DNA of 64,000 nt from Deltaproteobacteria bacterium (GTDB taxonomy: Bacteria > Myxococcota_A > Polyangia > HGW-17 > SLPX01). The notes beneath the pieces are model-generated. The model was not told the origin of the DNA and searched no databases. It saw only the letters and a program-made list of their open reading frames with translations. The DNA is taken from positions 1-64,000 of the forward strand of contig JAGGXR010000044.1 in the NCBI GenBank assembly GCA_021162935.1, written 5' to 3'. Positions 13,539 to 22,190 of the stretch are shown piece by piece. The stretch's first letter is position 1; the number at the start of each line of letters is the position of its first letter. The translations under genes were made by a program, and so were the position numbers.

Positions 13539-14635
13539 CCACGCAGCAACCACCGACGCGGCCCACGCGGATCGGCCAGTCCGACATCCCGGGCGACTCG
13601 AACGGCAATCACACGCCAAGAGCGACGGCTCTGTCCAATGAGAGCCACGGGCAGAAACCCGACTGGCTCGAAACCGTTGTGGGCCACATCCGCCATGCGG
13701 CAACGACCAATGGACCGGACATGGACCGTCATGCGAAAACCGGCGATGCCATGCCAACGCAGACGCCGGCTCATCGCCCCTCATCCATCACCGTCGTGTC
13801 CGACCCAAACGACTGTCTCGACCGTCTGCTTCCCAGTGACGCCCTGGCGATCCACCCGACCTGGTTCGCGGTGGACCGCCCCACGGCGGGGCTCCCCGAA
13901 AGCATCCTGGCTCACCTGCCCTCCCAAATCAGAGATCAGGTCGCCCTGCTCTCCGGATCCTCTGACCGAAGTGAAGGAAGCCTCAGCCCGGTTCAGGCCG
14001 CAGAAGCAGCCAAGGCGCTCTGGTCCAAACTGGAGGGGATGGACGTCACGACCGCCTCGGATCTGACGGCGCGACTCGTGGCACTCGACCCGGACTGGCT
14101 CGAACACCTCATCGAGGTCCTTGGGATGGAGTTGTGCGGCGTGATCCTGTCTGCGGTCCCGCAACGGGTGGCCGCTGCCTTCTGTGCAAACCTCCCCAAT
14201 GCGCAGGCTCGCATCGTCTGGGCCCACCGACAGCATCCGCCGTACCGGCCATCCAGGTCTCTGCTCAAAATGCTCGCCCCCAGGACCGATCCGGGACAGG
14301 CACGTCAGACGGTGCAGGCCATCGGGCTGACCGTGCTGGCTGCCGCCTTGGGCAAGGACACCCGTGGATTCAACATGGTCCTCCAACGTCTTGCGAGGGC
14401 CCCATCGATCGCCATCACGAAACCCGGACCCGAACTGAGCCACGAGGCGGCGCGTGCCCGTTTGGTCGCCCAACTGGATGTTCTCCAACCGAATCAAGGC
14501 GCACAGAAGGGGCGTGCCATGAACCAAACAGACCATGACCAGCAGGCCCCGGATTCCAAACCGCACTCCGAATCGGAGCCATCCTCCCAAACTGGATCCG
14601 ACGAATATGATCCCGAGGGGCAATCCGGACGCTGA
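13535..14635 (+). CDS. Unknown protein, coupled to the phosphatase-like gene
   Basis: I do not recognise a family. From the GTG at 13535, which overlaps the upstream stop by 4 bases, the 366-residue product has three parts. The first 100 residues are disordered and Thr/Pro/His-rich. The next 240 are alpha-helical and Leu/Ala-rich (LIEVLGMELCGVILSAVPQR, then AAAFCANLP). The tail of about 45 is very hydrophilic and acidic (SESEPSSQTGSDEYDPEG). The helical core is reminiscent of FliG/HEAT-type helical hairpins only in general look. No signal peptide is seen, so it is probably cytoplasmic. The start is set by the overlap because no good ribosome site is visible. Confidence 0.6.
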   Translation: MTTQQPPTRPTRIGQSDIPGDSNGNHTPRATALSNESHGQKPDWLETVVGHIRHAATTNGPDMDRHAKTGDAMPTQTPAHRPSSITVVSDPNDCLDRLLPSDALAIHPTWFAVDRPTAGLPESILAHLPSQIRDQVALLSGSSDRSEGSLSPVQAAEAAKALWSKLEGMDVTTASDLTARLVALDPDWLEHLIEVLGMELCGVILSAVPQRVAAAFCANLPNAQARIVWAHRQHPPYRPSRSLLKMLAPRTDPGQARQTVQAIGLTVLAAALGKDTRGFNMVLQRLARAPSIAITKPGPELSHEAARARLVAQLDVLQPNQGAQKGRAMNQTDHDQQAPDSKPHSESEPSSQTGSDEYDPEGQSGR

Positions 14636-14790
14636 AGGACGACCAAAGCTCCACAATTCGAGATCCGAAACAGTCGAAACCATTCGAAATCAGGGTACGG
14701 AACGGTCGAAGCAGCGCGACGAGCGCCCTGGGCCGGATCCAAAATCAGGATAGAAAAAAGAAGGAACGGATGAAAAGAATCAACGAACCA

Positions 14791-15234
14791 TCAATGGTGA
14801 CATTGGGCCTTTTTCTTCCATGTCTTGGTGAAACGCTTCTTGGGGGACTGCCCTTTGAAGGTGACCCGCAGCCTCGCCACCCTGGGCGGGCAAAGCCTCT
14901 TGAACCCTGGTAGTTTGATCGTGTACTTCTTCAGATGCAACGAGACCTTGGTCTTGTCGTTCAGGTCGAACTTCCGCTTGGAAGCAGGAGCACGCCGATC
15001 ATTCAAGAAATTGGACCAGTAGGAAAACTCACCGGCCAAAACCTTGGTCACCTTCCCCTGAGCATCGTAAAACTTGAACGTCACCACCGTGTAGTTCTGG
15101 GTAGGAAACACCTCGAGCAGCTTCATCTTCACCGCTGGTCCAGGAGGATGTTTCGCCGGGGTGCCTGTTGCGCTGGCCACTCCGGACACAGACAACAAAG
15201 CCACCAACACTCCAATCGTTTTCGTGATTTTCAT
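14791..15234 (-). CDS. Small exported basic protein of unknown function
   Basis: This 147-residue product has a signal peptide (MKITKTIGVLVALLSVSG, then VASA). A beta-rich mature part with many Lys follows (YTVVTFKFYDAQGKVTKVL, later LHLKKYTIKLPGFKRL) and ends with KKKAQCHH. There are two Cys in the mature protein, perhaps a disulfide. The ATG at 15234 is chosen over 15240 because GAGGGAG lies 7 bases before it. It is third in an operon after the hydrolase-like lipoprotein and the small lipoprotein, with gaps of 56 and 25 bases. No family is recognised. Confidence 0.7.
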   Translation of the reverse strand: MKITKTIGVLVALLSVSGVASATGTPAKHPPGPAVKMKLLEVFPTQNYTVVTFKFYDAQGKVTKVLAGEFSYWSNFLNDRRAPASKRKFDLNDKTKVSLHLKKYTIKLPGFKRLCPPRVARLRVTFKGQSPKKRFTKTWKKKAQCHH

Positions 15235-15259
15235 GACCATACTCCCTCGTTGTTGCGGT

Positions 15260-15676
15260 TCAATCAATCTTCCAACCGCCATGCCCCTTCGTAACACGAA
15301 ACAGTAATATGGAACTCTTGCCAGCATCGTGCCAGGCCTTCACCTTGAAAACGACCTGAGACGATCCTCGGCTGGACCAACCCATGGTCTTGAACTTGAC
15401 ATATCCCATATAGTCTCTCGTCTGCCTCGCAACAAGAACAAAACGCTCGAACGCGCGCTTTCGAAACGCCGATCCTTTGGATGGGTCGATGCCGGTCAAT
15501 TTCCGAACTCGTCTTGCCGAGGTCAAATGATACATCGCCTCCACGTCGTCCGCGAGCCAGGCCGCCGTGTAACGCTGCACGACCCGCCTGGCCTTTGCCG
15601 CATCCTGCTCACTCACCTTGTGGCAGCCACCAACCACAGTCAGAAGCAAGACGAATGAAACGATGAACCTATTCAT
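15260..15676 (-). CDS. Small lipoprotein, possible NTF2/SnoaL-like fold
   Basis: This 138-residue protein begins MNRFIVSFVLLLTVVGGC, a signal peptide with lipobox V-G-G-C, so it is probably lipid-anchored. The mature part starts with helices (VVQRYTAAWLADDVEAMYHL) followed by strands ending in GGWKID. This helix-then-sheet pattern is seen in NTF2-like/SnoaL domains that often act as small-ligand or interaction modules. It is the middle gene of the exported-protein operon. No strong ribosome site is visible. The fold assignment is an inference from secondary-structure pattern. Confidence 0.7.
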   Translation of the reverse strand: MNRFIVSFVLLLTVVGGCHKVSEQDAAKARRVVQRYTAAWLADDVEAMYHLTSARRVRKLTGIDPSKGSAFRKRAFERFVLVARQTRDYMGYVKFKTMGWSSRGSSQVVFKVKAWHDAGKSSILLFRVTKGHGGWKID

Positions 15677-15732
15677 TGTCGATACACCATTCGACCGCGC
15701 CGATTCTATCCACGCGCAGGCTCTGTCGCCCG

Positions 15733-17526
15733 CTATCGGACTCCAGCCAACCAAGACGTCAACAGAGCCGCGAGACCACGGTCCACACCTGACGGAATGA
15801 ACCACTCTTCGGGGGCAATCTCCAAGCGATAGGGTGAACGCTGCATGGCATGCCCGACGAACGAAACGGCCCTCGGCGCTCGGACACGACGATTTCGACT
15901 CAAGGCCGCCACCAGCGCCCTCGTGTCCTGTTCCGTCGTCATCACGTCCGAAGCACCACGCAGAATCAGGACCGGACACCGAACTTGACCGAGAAACTGG
16001 GCAACATGAACCGCGTTCATGGACCTGAGCCATGAAACAGGATACGCTGGCCAGGCAAGCCACAGGGCACCAGAGAACGTCCCTGAAGCAATCTTGGCAA
16101 ACATGCCCTCCAAGTAGGCAACTCGAGATGCGACCGTCGCTGCCGGCAGACCTCCATGAATGAACTCCCGACGATAACGCTCCACCACCGAATCACCCAC
16201 TGAACGAGCTGGCGTGCCGAGGAGGACCAGGCCGGAGACGCGTCGGTTCCGCGCTGCGGCTCCCGCCACGATCCCGCCGAACCCGTGTCCGACCAACACG
16301 AGTTTGAGTCGGCGTAGCCGCCTGTCTCGACGGATCCTTCGAATCCAGGTTTCCAGGTCCGACGTTTCCTGTTTCCAGGTCAGATGCTCGTAGACGCCTG
16401 TCGACCGCCCCACGCCCCTGCGGTCATACCGCAGGACGGCCGCACCCGATTGCACCAACGCCAACGCCAAGTCTGCATAAGGTTTCCTGAGCGCCATGGT
16501 TCCATCACGGTCCAACTTGCCGATGTCGGGAACGATGACCGCCAAGACACGAGGCTGGCTCTTCGGCCAGCTCAACGACCCCGACAACGTAACCCCGTCA
16601 GAGGTCCGAACGGACCAGGCATCCTGCCGAAAACCATCGGGCCATACGAATGGTGTGACGGTGACGAGCTTGCTCGGCTGGACGGGAACAGGAACGGCCA
16701 CGGGCCGTCCGCCCGCCACGGCCACCGTTCCATCCCATCCCTGGAGGGACCGGATGCCGCCCGTCGCAACGTCGTAATCCAGGGTCACTTTGCGCTGCCC
16801 CTTCTGGATGGTCAGCGTCAACAGGGTCCCGCGCGCCGTGCCGGTCGCCAGAAGTGGAACCGCCTGCCATGTCTTCGAATCCAAGCCAACAAAATGCTGG
16901 GTGCCCATCCTATGCAGGTCGTATCGACGCGCCAAAGTCGAGGCGCCGATGAGCCAGTCTCGGGCCAGAAGTATGGGGGCTTCGGGCAGGGCTACGCCGC
17001 GTCGCCAGCGATACCCAAACGCCTCATAGGTCACCACCCCTCTCATGTCAGCACGATCGCGGCTCTTTGGGGGCCCTTCCACCATGATCGTCTCGACGAG
17101 ATCGATCTTGGGTGCCACTTGGTGCATGCGGTTCATTTGGGCCCGCTGCAACGCCCAGTCCCTGTCGAATGAAATATGGTCACGACGAAAAACCGGACCC
17201 GTGGGCGAAGAACCACGATACCGAAGGTCCAAATGTGTCGTCTCCCCCTCCTTGGTCACACCGACGAAGGCTCTGGCCACATCGGCTCCATTGAGGCGAA
17301 TCACATAATTCTGCTTGAACCGAGCAGGAGGCTGAATCCGATCGATGGGGACGCGAGACGCGCCATGCCTGGTCGCCAAGTGCCCCACGTGGTTCCCCAC
17401 CCCACGCGACGCTGGTCTGGAAGCAGGGCGAGGTGGCGATGCCACGGTCGTCTTCGAATCTGGACGGCCGCTGCAGGCAAGCAGCAGTGAAACAGCGAAT
17501 AAACCAACCCGAGGCACCTGATTCAT
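15733..17526 (-). CDS. Alpha/beta-hydrolase-fold lipoprotein lacking the nucleophile Ser
   Basis: This 597-residue lipoprotein has a signal and lipobox VSLLLACSG, then a Pro/Ser linker and a beta-rich N-terminal domain. The C-terminal alpha/beta hydrolase domain starts near residue 335, with the oxyanion segment VIVPDIG, then RYDRRGVGRS and LVGHGFGG, a conserved-looking Asp in GASD and His in VGHAMQ. The nucleophile elbow reads G-H-G-F-G: residue 415 is GGG-encoded Gly where family members carry Ser, so ordinary serine-hydrolase chemistry is unlikely. GGGAGGTGG lies just upstream of the ATG at 17526. It is first of three minus-strand genes for exported proteins. It may be a binding or scaffold protein. 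Confidence 0.85.
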   Translation of the reverse strand: MNQVPRVGLFAVSLLLACSGRPDSKTTVASPPRPASRPASRGVGNHVGHLATRHGASRVPIDRIQPPARFKQNYVIRLNGADVARAFVGVTKEGETTHLDLRYRGSSPTGPVFRRDHISFDRDWALQRAQMNRMHQVAPKIDLVETIMVEGPPKSRDRADMRGVVTYEAFGYRWRRGVALPEAPILLARDWLIGASTLARRYDLHRMGTQHFVGLDSKTWQAVPLLATGTARGTLLTLTIQKGQRKVTLDYDVATGGIRSLQGWDGTVAVAGGRPVAVPVPVQPSKLVTVTPFVWPDGFRQDAWSVRTSDGVTLSGSLSWPKSQPRVLAVIVPDIGKLDRDGTMALRKPYADLALALVQSGAAVLRYDRRGVGRSTGVYEHLTWKQETSDLETWIRRIRRDRRLRRLKLVLVGHGFGGIVAGAAARNRRVSGLVLLGTPARSVGDSVVERYRREFIHGGLPAATVASRVAYLEGMFAKIASGTFSGALWLAWPAYPVSWLRSMNAVHVAQFLGQVRCPVLILRGASDVMTTEQDTRALVAALSRNRRVRAPRAVSFVGHAMQRSPYRLEIAPEEWFIPSGVDRGLAALLTSWLAGVR

Positions 17527-17549
17527 CGACCACCTCCCTCGTTGCGAAC

Positions 17550-17568
17550 ATCCGACACTTCGTCGGAT
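17550..17568 (-). promoter_or_regulatory. Inverted repeat upstream of the hydrolase-like operon
   Basis: ATCCGAC and GTCGGAT flank ACTTC, a perfect 7-base dyad 24 bases before the start codon. It could be an operator half-site pair or a leader hairpin. The rest of the 295-base divergent gap (17527-17821) shows no confident promoter. Confidence 0.4.
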
Positions 17569-17821
17569 ACACCCTCCACACGCACCCATTTTCTTACTCG
17601 GCACACAGCTTTTTTTCAAGCAAGGATCCCGCTGGGTCCAAGCCAATCCGAGGAAGCACTCGACAACGAATGAAAACACGGCGCTCTCTGCAATAGCCCT
17701 TCGGCTCAAACATTCGGCTCCAAAATTCGGCGAGAGGGCTTGTTGACCCGCACTTCGTTTTGGGGCAAACTGGCCGCTAATAGATGCGAGGTCGGCTCTC
17801 AAGGTAGGAAAGGAATCCATC

Positions 17822-18571
17822 ATGATTTCATATGAAAAGCTCAGTGCGGCCCTGGAACGATATCGGAGGGGTCAGCGTGGGGAGGCCGTCGACGACCTTC
17901 CCGAGGCTCCTCTGCCCGAGGAAGCCATTGCCTTCGACGTGGACGACTCCGCCATCATCGAGGCTGCCGATGTCTCGGAAGCGTCCGCTGCCCAACCGCC
18001 CGCCTGGCCCGATGAGCCACCAGCCGTTCCCGGGGCGTCTGTGGAAGACAGCACTTGGCAAACATCCGAAACGAAAGCACCTCCGGCTGGAATCGACCAA
18101 GACGCCCAATACGGCGAGGAGGCATTCGCCGACGAGATAGCAGACCAACAGAGCACAGACACATTCGCTGAAGAACCGATGGAAGCGGATCAGGCCATGA
18201 ATGGCCCCACGGGAGAATACGCTGAGGGTCCGATGGACCAGGCCTATGCCGAACAGCCCTCGGACCAGCCCTATGCCGAACAGCCCGTGCCCGATGCTCC
18301 GGTCGATGAGGTTGCATACGCCGAGGCCCCGAGGGACGAGGTTCCCATGAGTCAACCGCCCTACCAAGGCGAACCAGCTCCGGGGGAGGAAAGACCGCCC
18401 GCACCACAAAATGACCCGAATCTTCCCCCGCCTCCTCCCGGGGGCGGCGAAAAAAGGACCATCTTCGGGATGCCGGTGCCCCAGCCCCCACCACCCCAAC
18501 AGGACGATGCCACGGCCGAGCCCGACAGCGGCCTCGTCTTCGTCGATGACGACGAAAATAACAAGCAGTGA
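17822..18571 (+). CDS. Acidic Pro/Glu-rich low-complexity protein
   Basis: This 249-residue, strongly acidic protein has a short ordered N-terminus (MISYEKLSAALERYRRGQRG). Long disordered stretches follow, with repeats such as QAYAEQPSDQPYAEQPVPD and poly-Pro near the C-terminus (NLPPPPPGGGEKRTIFGMPV). It ends FVDDDENNKQ. No membrane segment is visible. Such proteins often act as flexible tethers or as substrates of FHA/kinase systems, but nothing proves that here. AGGAAAGGA precedes the ATG. Its stop overlaps the start of the KOW-domain gene (GTGA), implying a joint role. Confidence 0.75.
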   Translation: MISYEKLSAALERYRRGQRGEAVDDLPEAPLPEEAIAFDVDDSAIIEAADVSEASAAQPPAWPDEPPAVPGASVEDSTWQTSETKAPPAGIDQDAQYGEEAFADEIADQQSTDTFAEEPMEADQAMNGPTGEYAEGPMDQAYAEQPSDQPYAEQPVPDAPVDEVAYAEAPRDEVPMSQPPYQGEPAPGEERPPAPQNDPNLPPPPPGGGEKRTIFGMPVPQPPPPQQDDATAEPDSGLVFVDDDENNKQ

Positions 18572-19557
18572 CAGTCGAATCGAAAACACCCATGGTACGC
18601 TTCAGCGGATTCACTGCCGAGGATTTCGACGCATACAGCCCTGAAAAATGGCGCTCGAATGTGTTCAACTTGAACCGGCTCATGGTCAAACAAAAGTTGG
18701 AGCACATCGCCCCAACCCTGCTCAACGGTGTCATCGACGCAATGGAGGTTCCGGGGGGCACTTTAACCTTTGGGTTGTCGTCCGAGCACCCAGACCTGTG
18801 GAACAACCACGAGGTCAAACAGCAACATCTCTACTTCCTCAGGCCGGAAGAAGAACGGACGGCACTGTTCTCAAGGGTCTCCCGTGCCAGGAGCATGGGC
18901 AGCCTGCTCGACCAACCCTCTCCATACCTGGAGCATGTCCATCTGGCCGTGACCATCGCCCAGCAGGGGCTCCAAGTGCGTGTATGCATCATGCCCGAAG
19001 CCACGGTGGACCGGGAAAATGTTGTCCTCAAAATCCGGGATCCCTGGCAACAGTCGGAACTGACTTCCCTGCTGAACGACCTGGCCCAACGATTCACCAT
19101 CTCAGTGGCAGGAAACCCACACGTGGAGGCATCGACAGCCATCGAAGCGCTGTCCGACTCGGAGACACATTCGGTCGGGCAACCAAGGCAGCTCGGAAAG
19201 GCTGATATTCCGATTCTGAACGTGGCACGAGACCTCGATCGAGGCGACCCCGACATCCAATCGGACCGCATTCTGGACATTCTCCAATCGGACCTTCACG
19301 CGCTCATTCCTCTCTACCGTTTCATCGAATGGAGGCGGGACAACGACCACGTCGAGTTGGGTAAGGAACTGAAACAGGAACAGGAAGTCCGCCTTCGCAA
19401 GGGTCTGGAAAAGAACGACCCGGTCCGCATCACCGATGGACTCTGGGCCGGTAAGACCGGCAAGGTCCAGGCCATCGAAGCTCGTGGTCAGGTCAAAGTT
19501 CTCGTGGGCACCTTGACCGTTCAGGTCAAGGCAGACGATCTCCAACGCATCAGCTGA
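18568..19557 (+). CDS. KOW-domain protein of unknown function
   Basis: In this 329-residue protein the last about 45 residues form a KOW motif (ITDGLWAGKTGKVQAIEARG, then KVLVGTLTVQVKADDL). NusG, RpL24 and related proteins use this motif to contact RNA or ribosomal components. The first 270 residues are an unrecognised mixed alpha/beta domain, with a helix-rich part near LLDQPSPYLEHVHLAV. No signal peptide is present. The GTG start overlaps the stop of the acidic gene, so the pair is translationally coupled. A role in transcription or translation is an inference from the KOW motif alone. Confidence 0.75.
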   Translation: MTVESKTPMVRFSGFTAEDFDAYSPEKWRSNVFNLNRLMVKQKLEHIAPTLLNGVIDAMEVPGGTLTFGLSSEHPDLWNNHEVKQQHLYFLRPEEERTALFSRVSRARSMGSLLDQPSPYLEHVHLAVTIAQQGLQVRVCIMPEATVDRENVVLKIRDPWQQSELTSLLNDLAQRFTISVAGNPHVEASTAIEALSDSETHSVGQPRQLGKADIPILNVARDLDRGDPDIQSDRILDILQSDLHALIPLYRFIEWRRDNDHVELGKELKQEQEVRLRKGLEKNDPVRITDGLWAGKTGKVQAIEARGQVKVLVGTLTVQVKADDLQRIS

Positions 19558-19650
19558 CGTCTCGGCAGCAGCACACCAAACAGCACGGCCAACCATGGCC
19601 AGGAGGGCCTGTAGGGCCAGTCCTGGAAAATCGTTCCCGGTGCCCGCCCC

Positions 19651-19677
19651 TCCAAAAAGCTCAGCCTTTTTTTTGGA
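19651..19677. terminator. Bidirectional A/T-stem terminator between convergent genes
   Basis: TCCAAAAA (19651-19658) pairs with TTTTTGGA (19670-19677) across an 11-base loop. The T-run on one strand and the A-run on the other suit termination of both the KOW gene and the minus-strand kinase gene. The gap (19558-19685) also holds the GGCCA-ACCA-TGGCC dyad near 19588-19601. Confidence 0.55.
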
Positions 19678-19685
19678 CTTCTTCT

Positions 19686-22094
19686 CTATTTTCGAGGTCG
19701 GGGACGGGTAGCCGGACGGGCATCGACTCGGGCCGCCGGCTTGGCGGCTGGACAATGAAACTGCCCCAGCGTCTTGGGGCAGGTGCCGTTCTTGCCGACG
19801 ATACCAGCCCCTATGATCTTCTTGGTCTTCTCGCTCACCACGAGGGTAACGACCAAGCTGGAAGCCAATCGACAGGTCACGGTCGCGATCCCTTTGACCA
19901 CGACACGCTTGACCTCGACACAATGGAACAGCCCCGTGGCCGCTCCCTGTGCCATGCCGACCTGAACCTTGTCGAACGCCGGGACTTGCGGAGGCACCGT
20001 TCTGGGAGCCGGCGGCGCTGGTGCAAAGAAATTCAGGAGGCGCGCCATCTTCGCCTCGACGCCCTTGGGAGGAACGGCAAGGTCACCGAGGATCCTTCCT
20101 GCTCGATAGGCCTGCTTCCACATGCTCGCATCCCCGCCCACATAAACCTTGCCCTTGGTCCGGTCCAAAGCCGCGACGAGGCCGCCGATGATCTTCTTAC
20201 GCAGGTCCTGGTATTGTTTCTCGGCTTCGATCGCCTTTTTTCGCCCCACCACGTTCACGAAAGGAGACACCTTGCGACGGCGACGATGATGCTTTCCTTT
20301 GACCGCCTTGGCCTTGGCTTCGAATGCGAGTTTCCGTTCGAAGGAAACGAGATATTCTCCCGCCCCTGGAACAGCGCCCGGAAACAACGGTTTGACCCCC
20401 TTGGCGACGAGCGCAGCCCACAAAGCCTTGGTCTCTCCTTGAGGATAGGCAGGCAAGGTGGGCCGGACGATCACGGGCGGCGGAGGCTCGAAATCAGGTA
20501 TGACCTGCTGCAGATCATCGAGCACAGCCTTGCTCACATTCGTCTTGGGAATAGACGACCACACAAAATATGCGGCAAACGCAGCGATGATGACGATAAC
20601 CCCCACCACGCTAAACCACACCCCAACCTTTCTCCCCTTGTCCAAAGACTGAACAGCTTCTTTGTGCCCGATGGGCCGCATCACAGGGGCTGGTTTGTCC
20701 GGGATGCTCACCGCCTGCATCATGCCCGTACGGCCCGTACGCAAAGAAAACTTGGCCCGATCCTCGGCGGTGATGGAACCATCGTCCCGATACCGTTCCT
20801 CGAGTTCCTTTTCCGTATCGGAAATGGATCCATCTCCGGCCGTCACCTTGGCGAGTTCATCTTCAGATGCCTCCCCAGGATCCATCTGCATCTTCTCTCC
20901 TTTCATGAACCACATCGTGGCACGAAAAGAGCCTTTCTTGCGACGCCGGCGAGCAGCAGCAGCACCGCCCCCCTTGGCCAGCGGAGTCTCGCTGCTCGTG
21001 GCGTCCTGTGCTCCCGAGTGCTTGCCAGCCGGAGCCCCCCCCACAGGATACGGCTGGGCCGATGGAGTAGAAACCGATGCAGCAGCGGCCGGAGTGGGAG
21101 CAGCGGCCGCGGGCGCTGGCGAATTGGCTGACACGGCCCCTACTGCCGCCACACCTGCAGGTTGTGATGCGACCGAACCAACAGAGAACCCAGGAGCCAA
21201 TTTCTGCAGGGCCGTGGTAACCTCATCGAAAGAAAAGAACCGTGCAAGAGGACTTTTGGACATGGCTCGGCCAACGAACTCGTCCACTGCAATGGAAAGG
21301 CCGAGGTCACTGCGCAATTTCGTGGGAGGAACCGGATTGTCCGTACGATGTCGCTGCACGAGCATTTTCGGATCCTGGTCGGTAAACGGCGGTGCCCCTG
21401 CAACGGCATAGTAAAACAGGGCGCCCAATGAATAGATATTCCCTTTGGGATCCACGGGTCTGCCCTCGGCCTGCTCGGGCGACATGAACCAGGGATCTCC
21501 ACAGACGTTACCACCAAGACAGGTGGCAACCCCTAAGTCGAGCAACTTCGCGTTGCCGGCTCCATCCACAAAGACATTAGACGGAGACATGTCCCTGTGG
21601 GCGAGGCCCTGAGACTGAAGCATCTTGAGGGCCGTGGCGATCTTGACCAGAGACGCGACGGCCTGATTCACAGGAAGCGGGCCGTGAGTCCCGACGTGCG
21701 CGGCCAGCGTAGACATGGCAATCGATTCGGTCACGACGTAGACCCGACCGTCCTCCACCACACCGCTGTCCACCACCGGCACGAGCACATCCGAACGTAC
21801 AGACGCCGTCTGCTTGAGCTCTCTCAGTGCCTGATCACGGCGTCCACTGCCCTGCAGCACCTGGGGGCCAACGAAAAGGACCCACACGGATTTGCCGGTC
21901 TGGTCGTCGGTCGCTGCATAGATGTCTCCGACCGGTCGCCTCTCCACGAGGTCACCCAGCGAAAATCGTCCAGCCACCTTGTACACAGAACCAGCCGGCT
22001 GAACCGACGATGCAGCGACCAACGTTGCACCGTCCACTGGGCAGAATTGGACGTTGTCGGCATACTCTGCTCCGCACTTGGGGCACCGCTTCAT
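19686..22094 (-). CDS. Zinc-ribbon, Hanks-type (pseudo)kinase with one membrane segment
   Basis: This 802-residue protein has an N-terminal zinc ribbon (CPKCGAEYADNVQFCP). A Ser/Thr-kinase-like domain occupies about residues 40-300: HRDMSPSNVF near 165, DLG in place of DFG near 187, and WFMSPEQ as the P+1 region. The N-lobe is degenerate: no G-x-G-x-x-G loop, and no Lys in the VAIK position (SVWVLFVGP). An Ala/Pro linker, a transmembrane segment near residues 490-515 (VVGVIVIIAAFAAYFVW) and a C-terminal domain of about 250 residues, presumably periplasmic, follow. The catalytic Asp and Asn remain, so weak activity is possible, but pseudokinase signalling is more likely. GGGAGGAG precedes the ATG; a good promoter lies just upstream. 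Confidence 0.88.
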   Translation of the reverse strand: MKRCPKCGAEYADNVQFCPVDGATLVAASSVQPAGSVYKVAGRFSLGDLVERRPVGDIYAATDDQTGKSVWVLFVGPQVLQGSGRRDQALRELKQTASVRSDVLVPVVDSGVVEDGRVYVVTESIAMSTLAAHVGTHGPLPVNQAVASLVKIATALKMLQSQGLAHRDMSPSNVFVDGAGNAKLLDLGVATCLGGNVCGDPWFMSPEQAEGRPVDPKGNIYSLGALFYYAVAGAPPFTDQDPKMLVQRHRTDNPVPPTKLRSDLGLSIAVDEFVGRAMSKSPLARFFSFDEVTTALQKLAPGFSVGSVASQPAGVAAVGAVSANSPAPAAAAPTPAAAASVSTPSAQPYPVGGAPAGKHSGAQDATSSETPLAKGGGAAAARRRRKKGSFRATMWFMKGEKMQMDPGEASEDELAKVTAGDGSISDTEKELEERYRDDGSITAEDRAKFSLRTGRTGMMQAVSIPDKPAPVMRPIGHKEAVQSLDKGRKVGVWFSVVGVIVIIAAFAAYFVWSSIPKTNVSKAVLDDLQQVIPDFEPPPPVIVRPTLPAYPQGETKALWAALVAKGVKPLFPGAVPGAGEYLVSFERKLAFEAKAKAVKGKHHRRRRKVSPFVNVVGRKKAIEAEKQYQDLRKKIIGGLVAALDRTKGKVYVGGDASMWKQAYRAGRILGDLAVPPKGVEAKMARLLNFFAPAPPAPRTVPPQVPAFDKVQVGMAQGAATGLFHCVEVKRVVVKGIATVTCRLASSLVVTLVVSEKTKKIIGAGIVGKNGTCPKTLGQFHCPAAKPAARVDARPATRPRPRK

Positions 22095-22124
22095 GTCAAA
22101 ACTCCTCCCGTAAAAATATGCAGG

Positions 22125-22153
22125 ATAATAAGCACAAATTGACGGTACGGCAA
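22125..22153 (-). promoter_or_regulatory. Sigma-70-type promoter of the zinc-ribbon kinase gene
   Basis: On the minus strand TTGCCG (22148-22153) and TATTAT (22125-22130) are spaced 17 bases apart. The predicted leader is about 25 bases and carries the GGGAGGAG ribosome site. Confidence 0.6.
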
Positions 22154-22190
22154 CAATAACTCCACAAAGAGCCTTTCTTTGCCTCATCAT

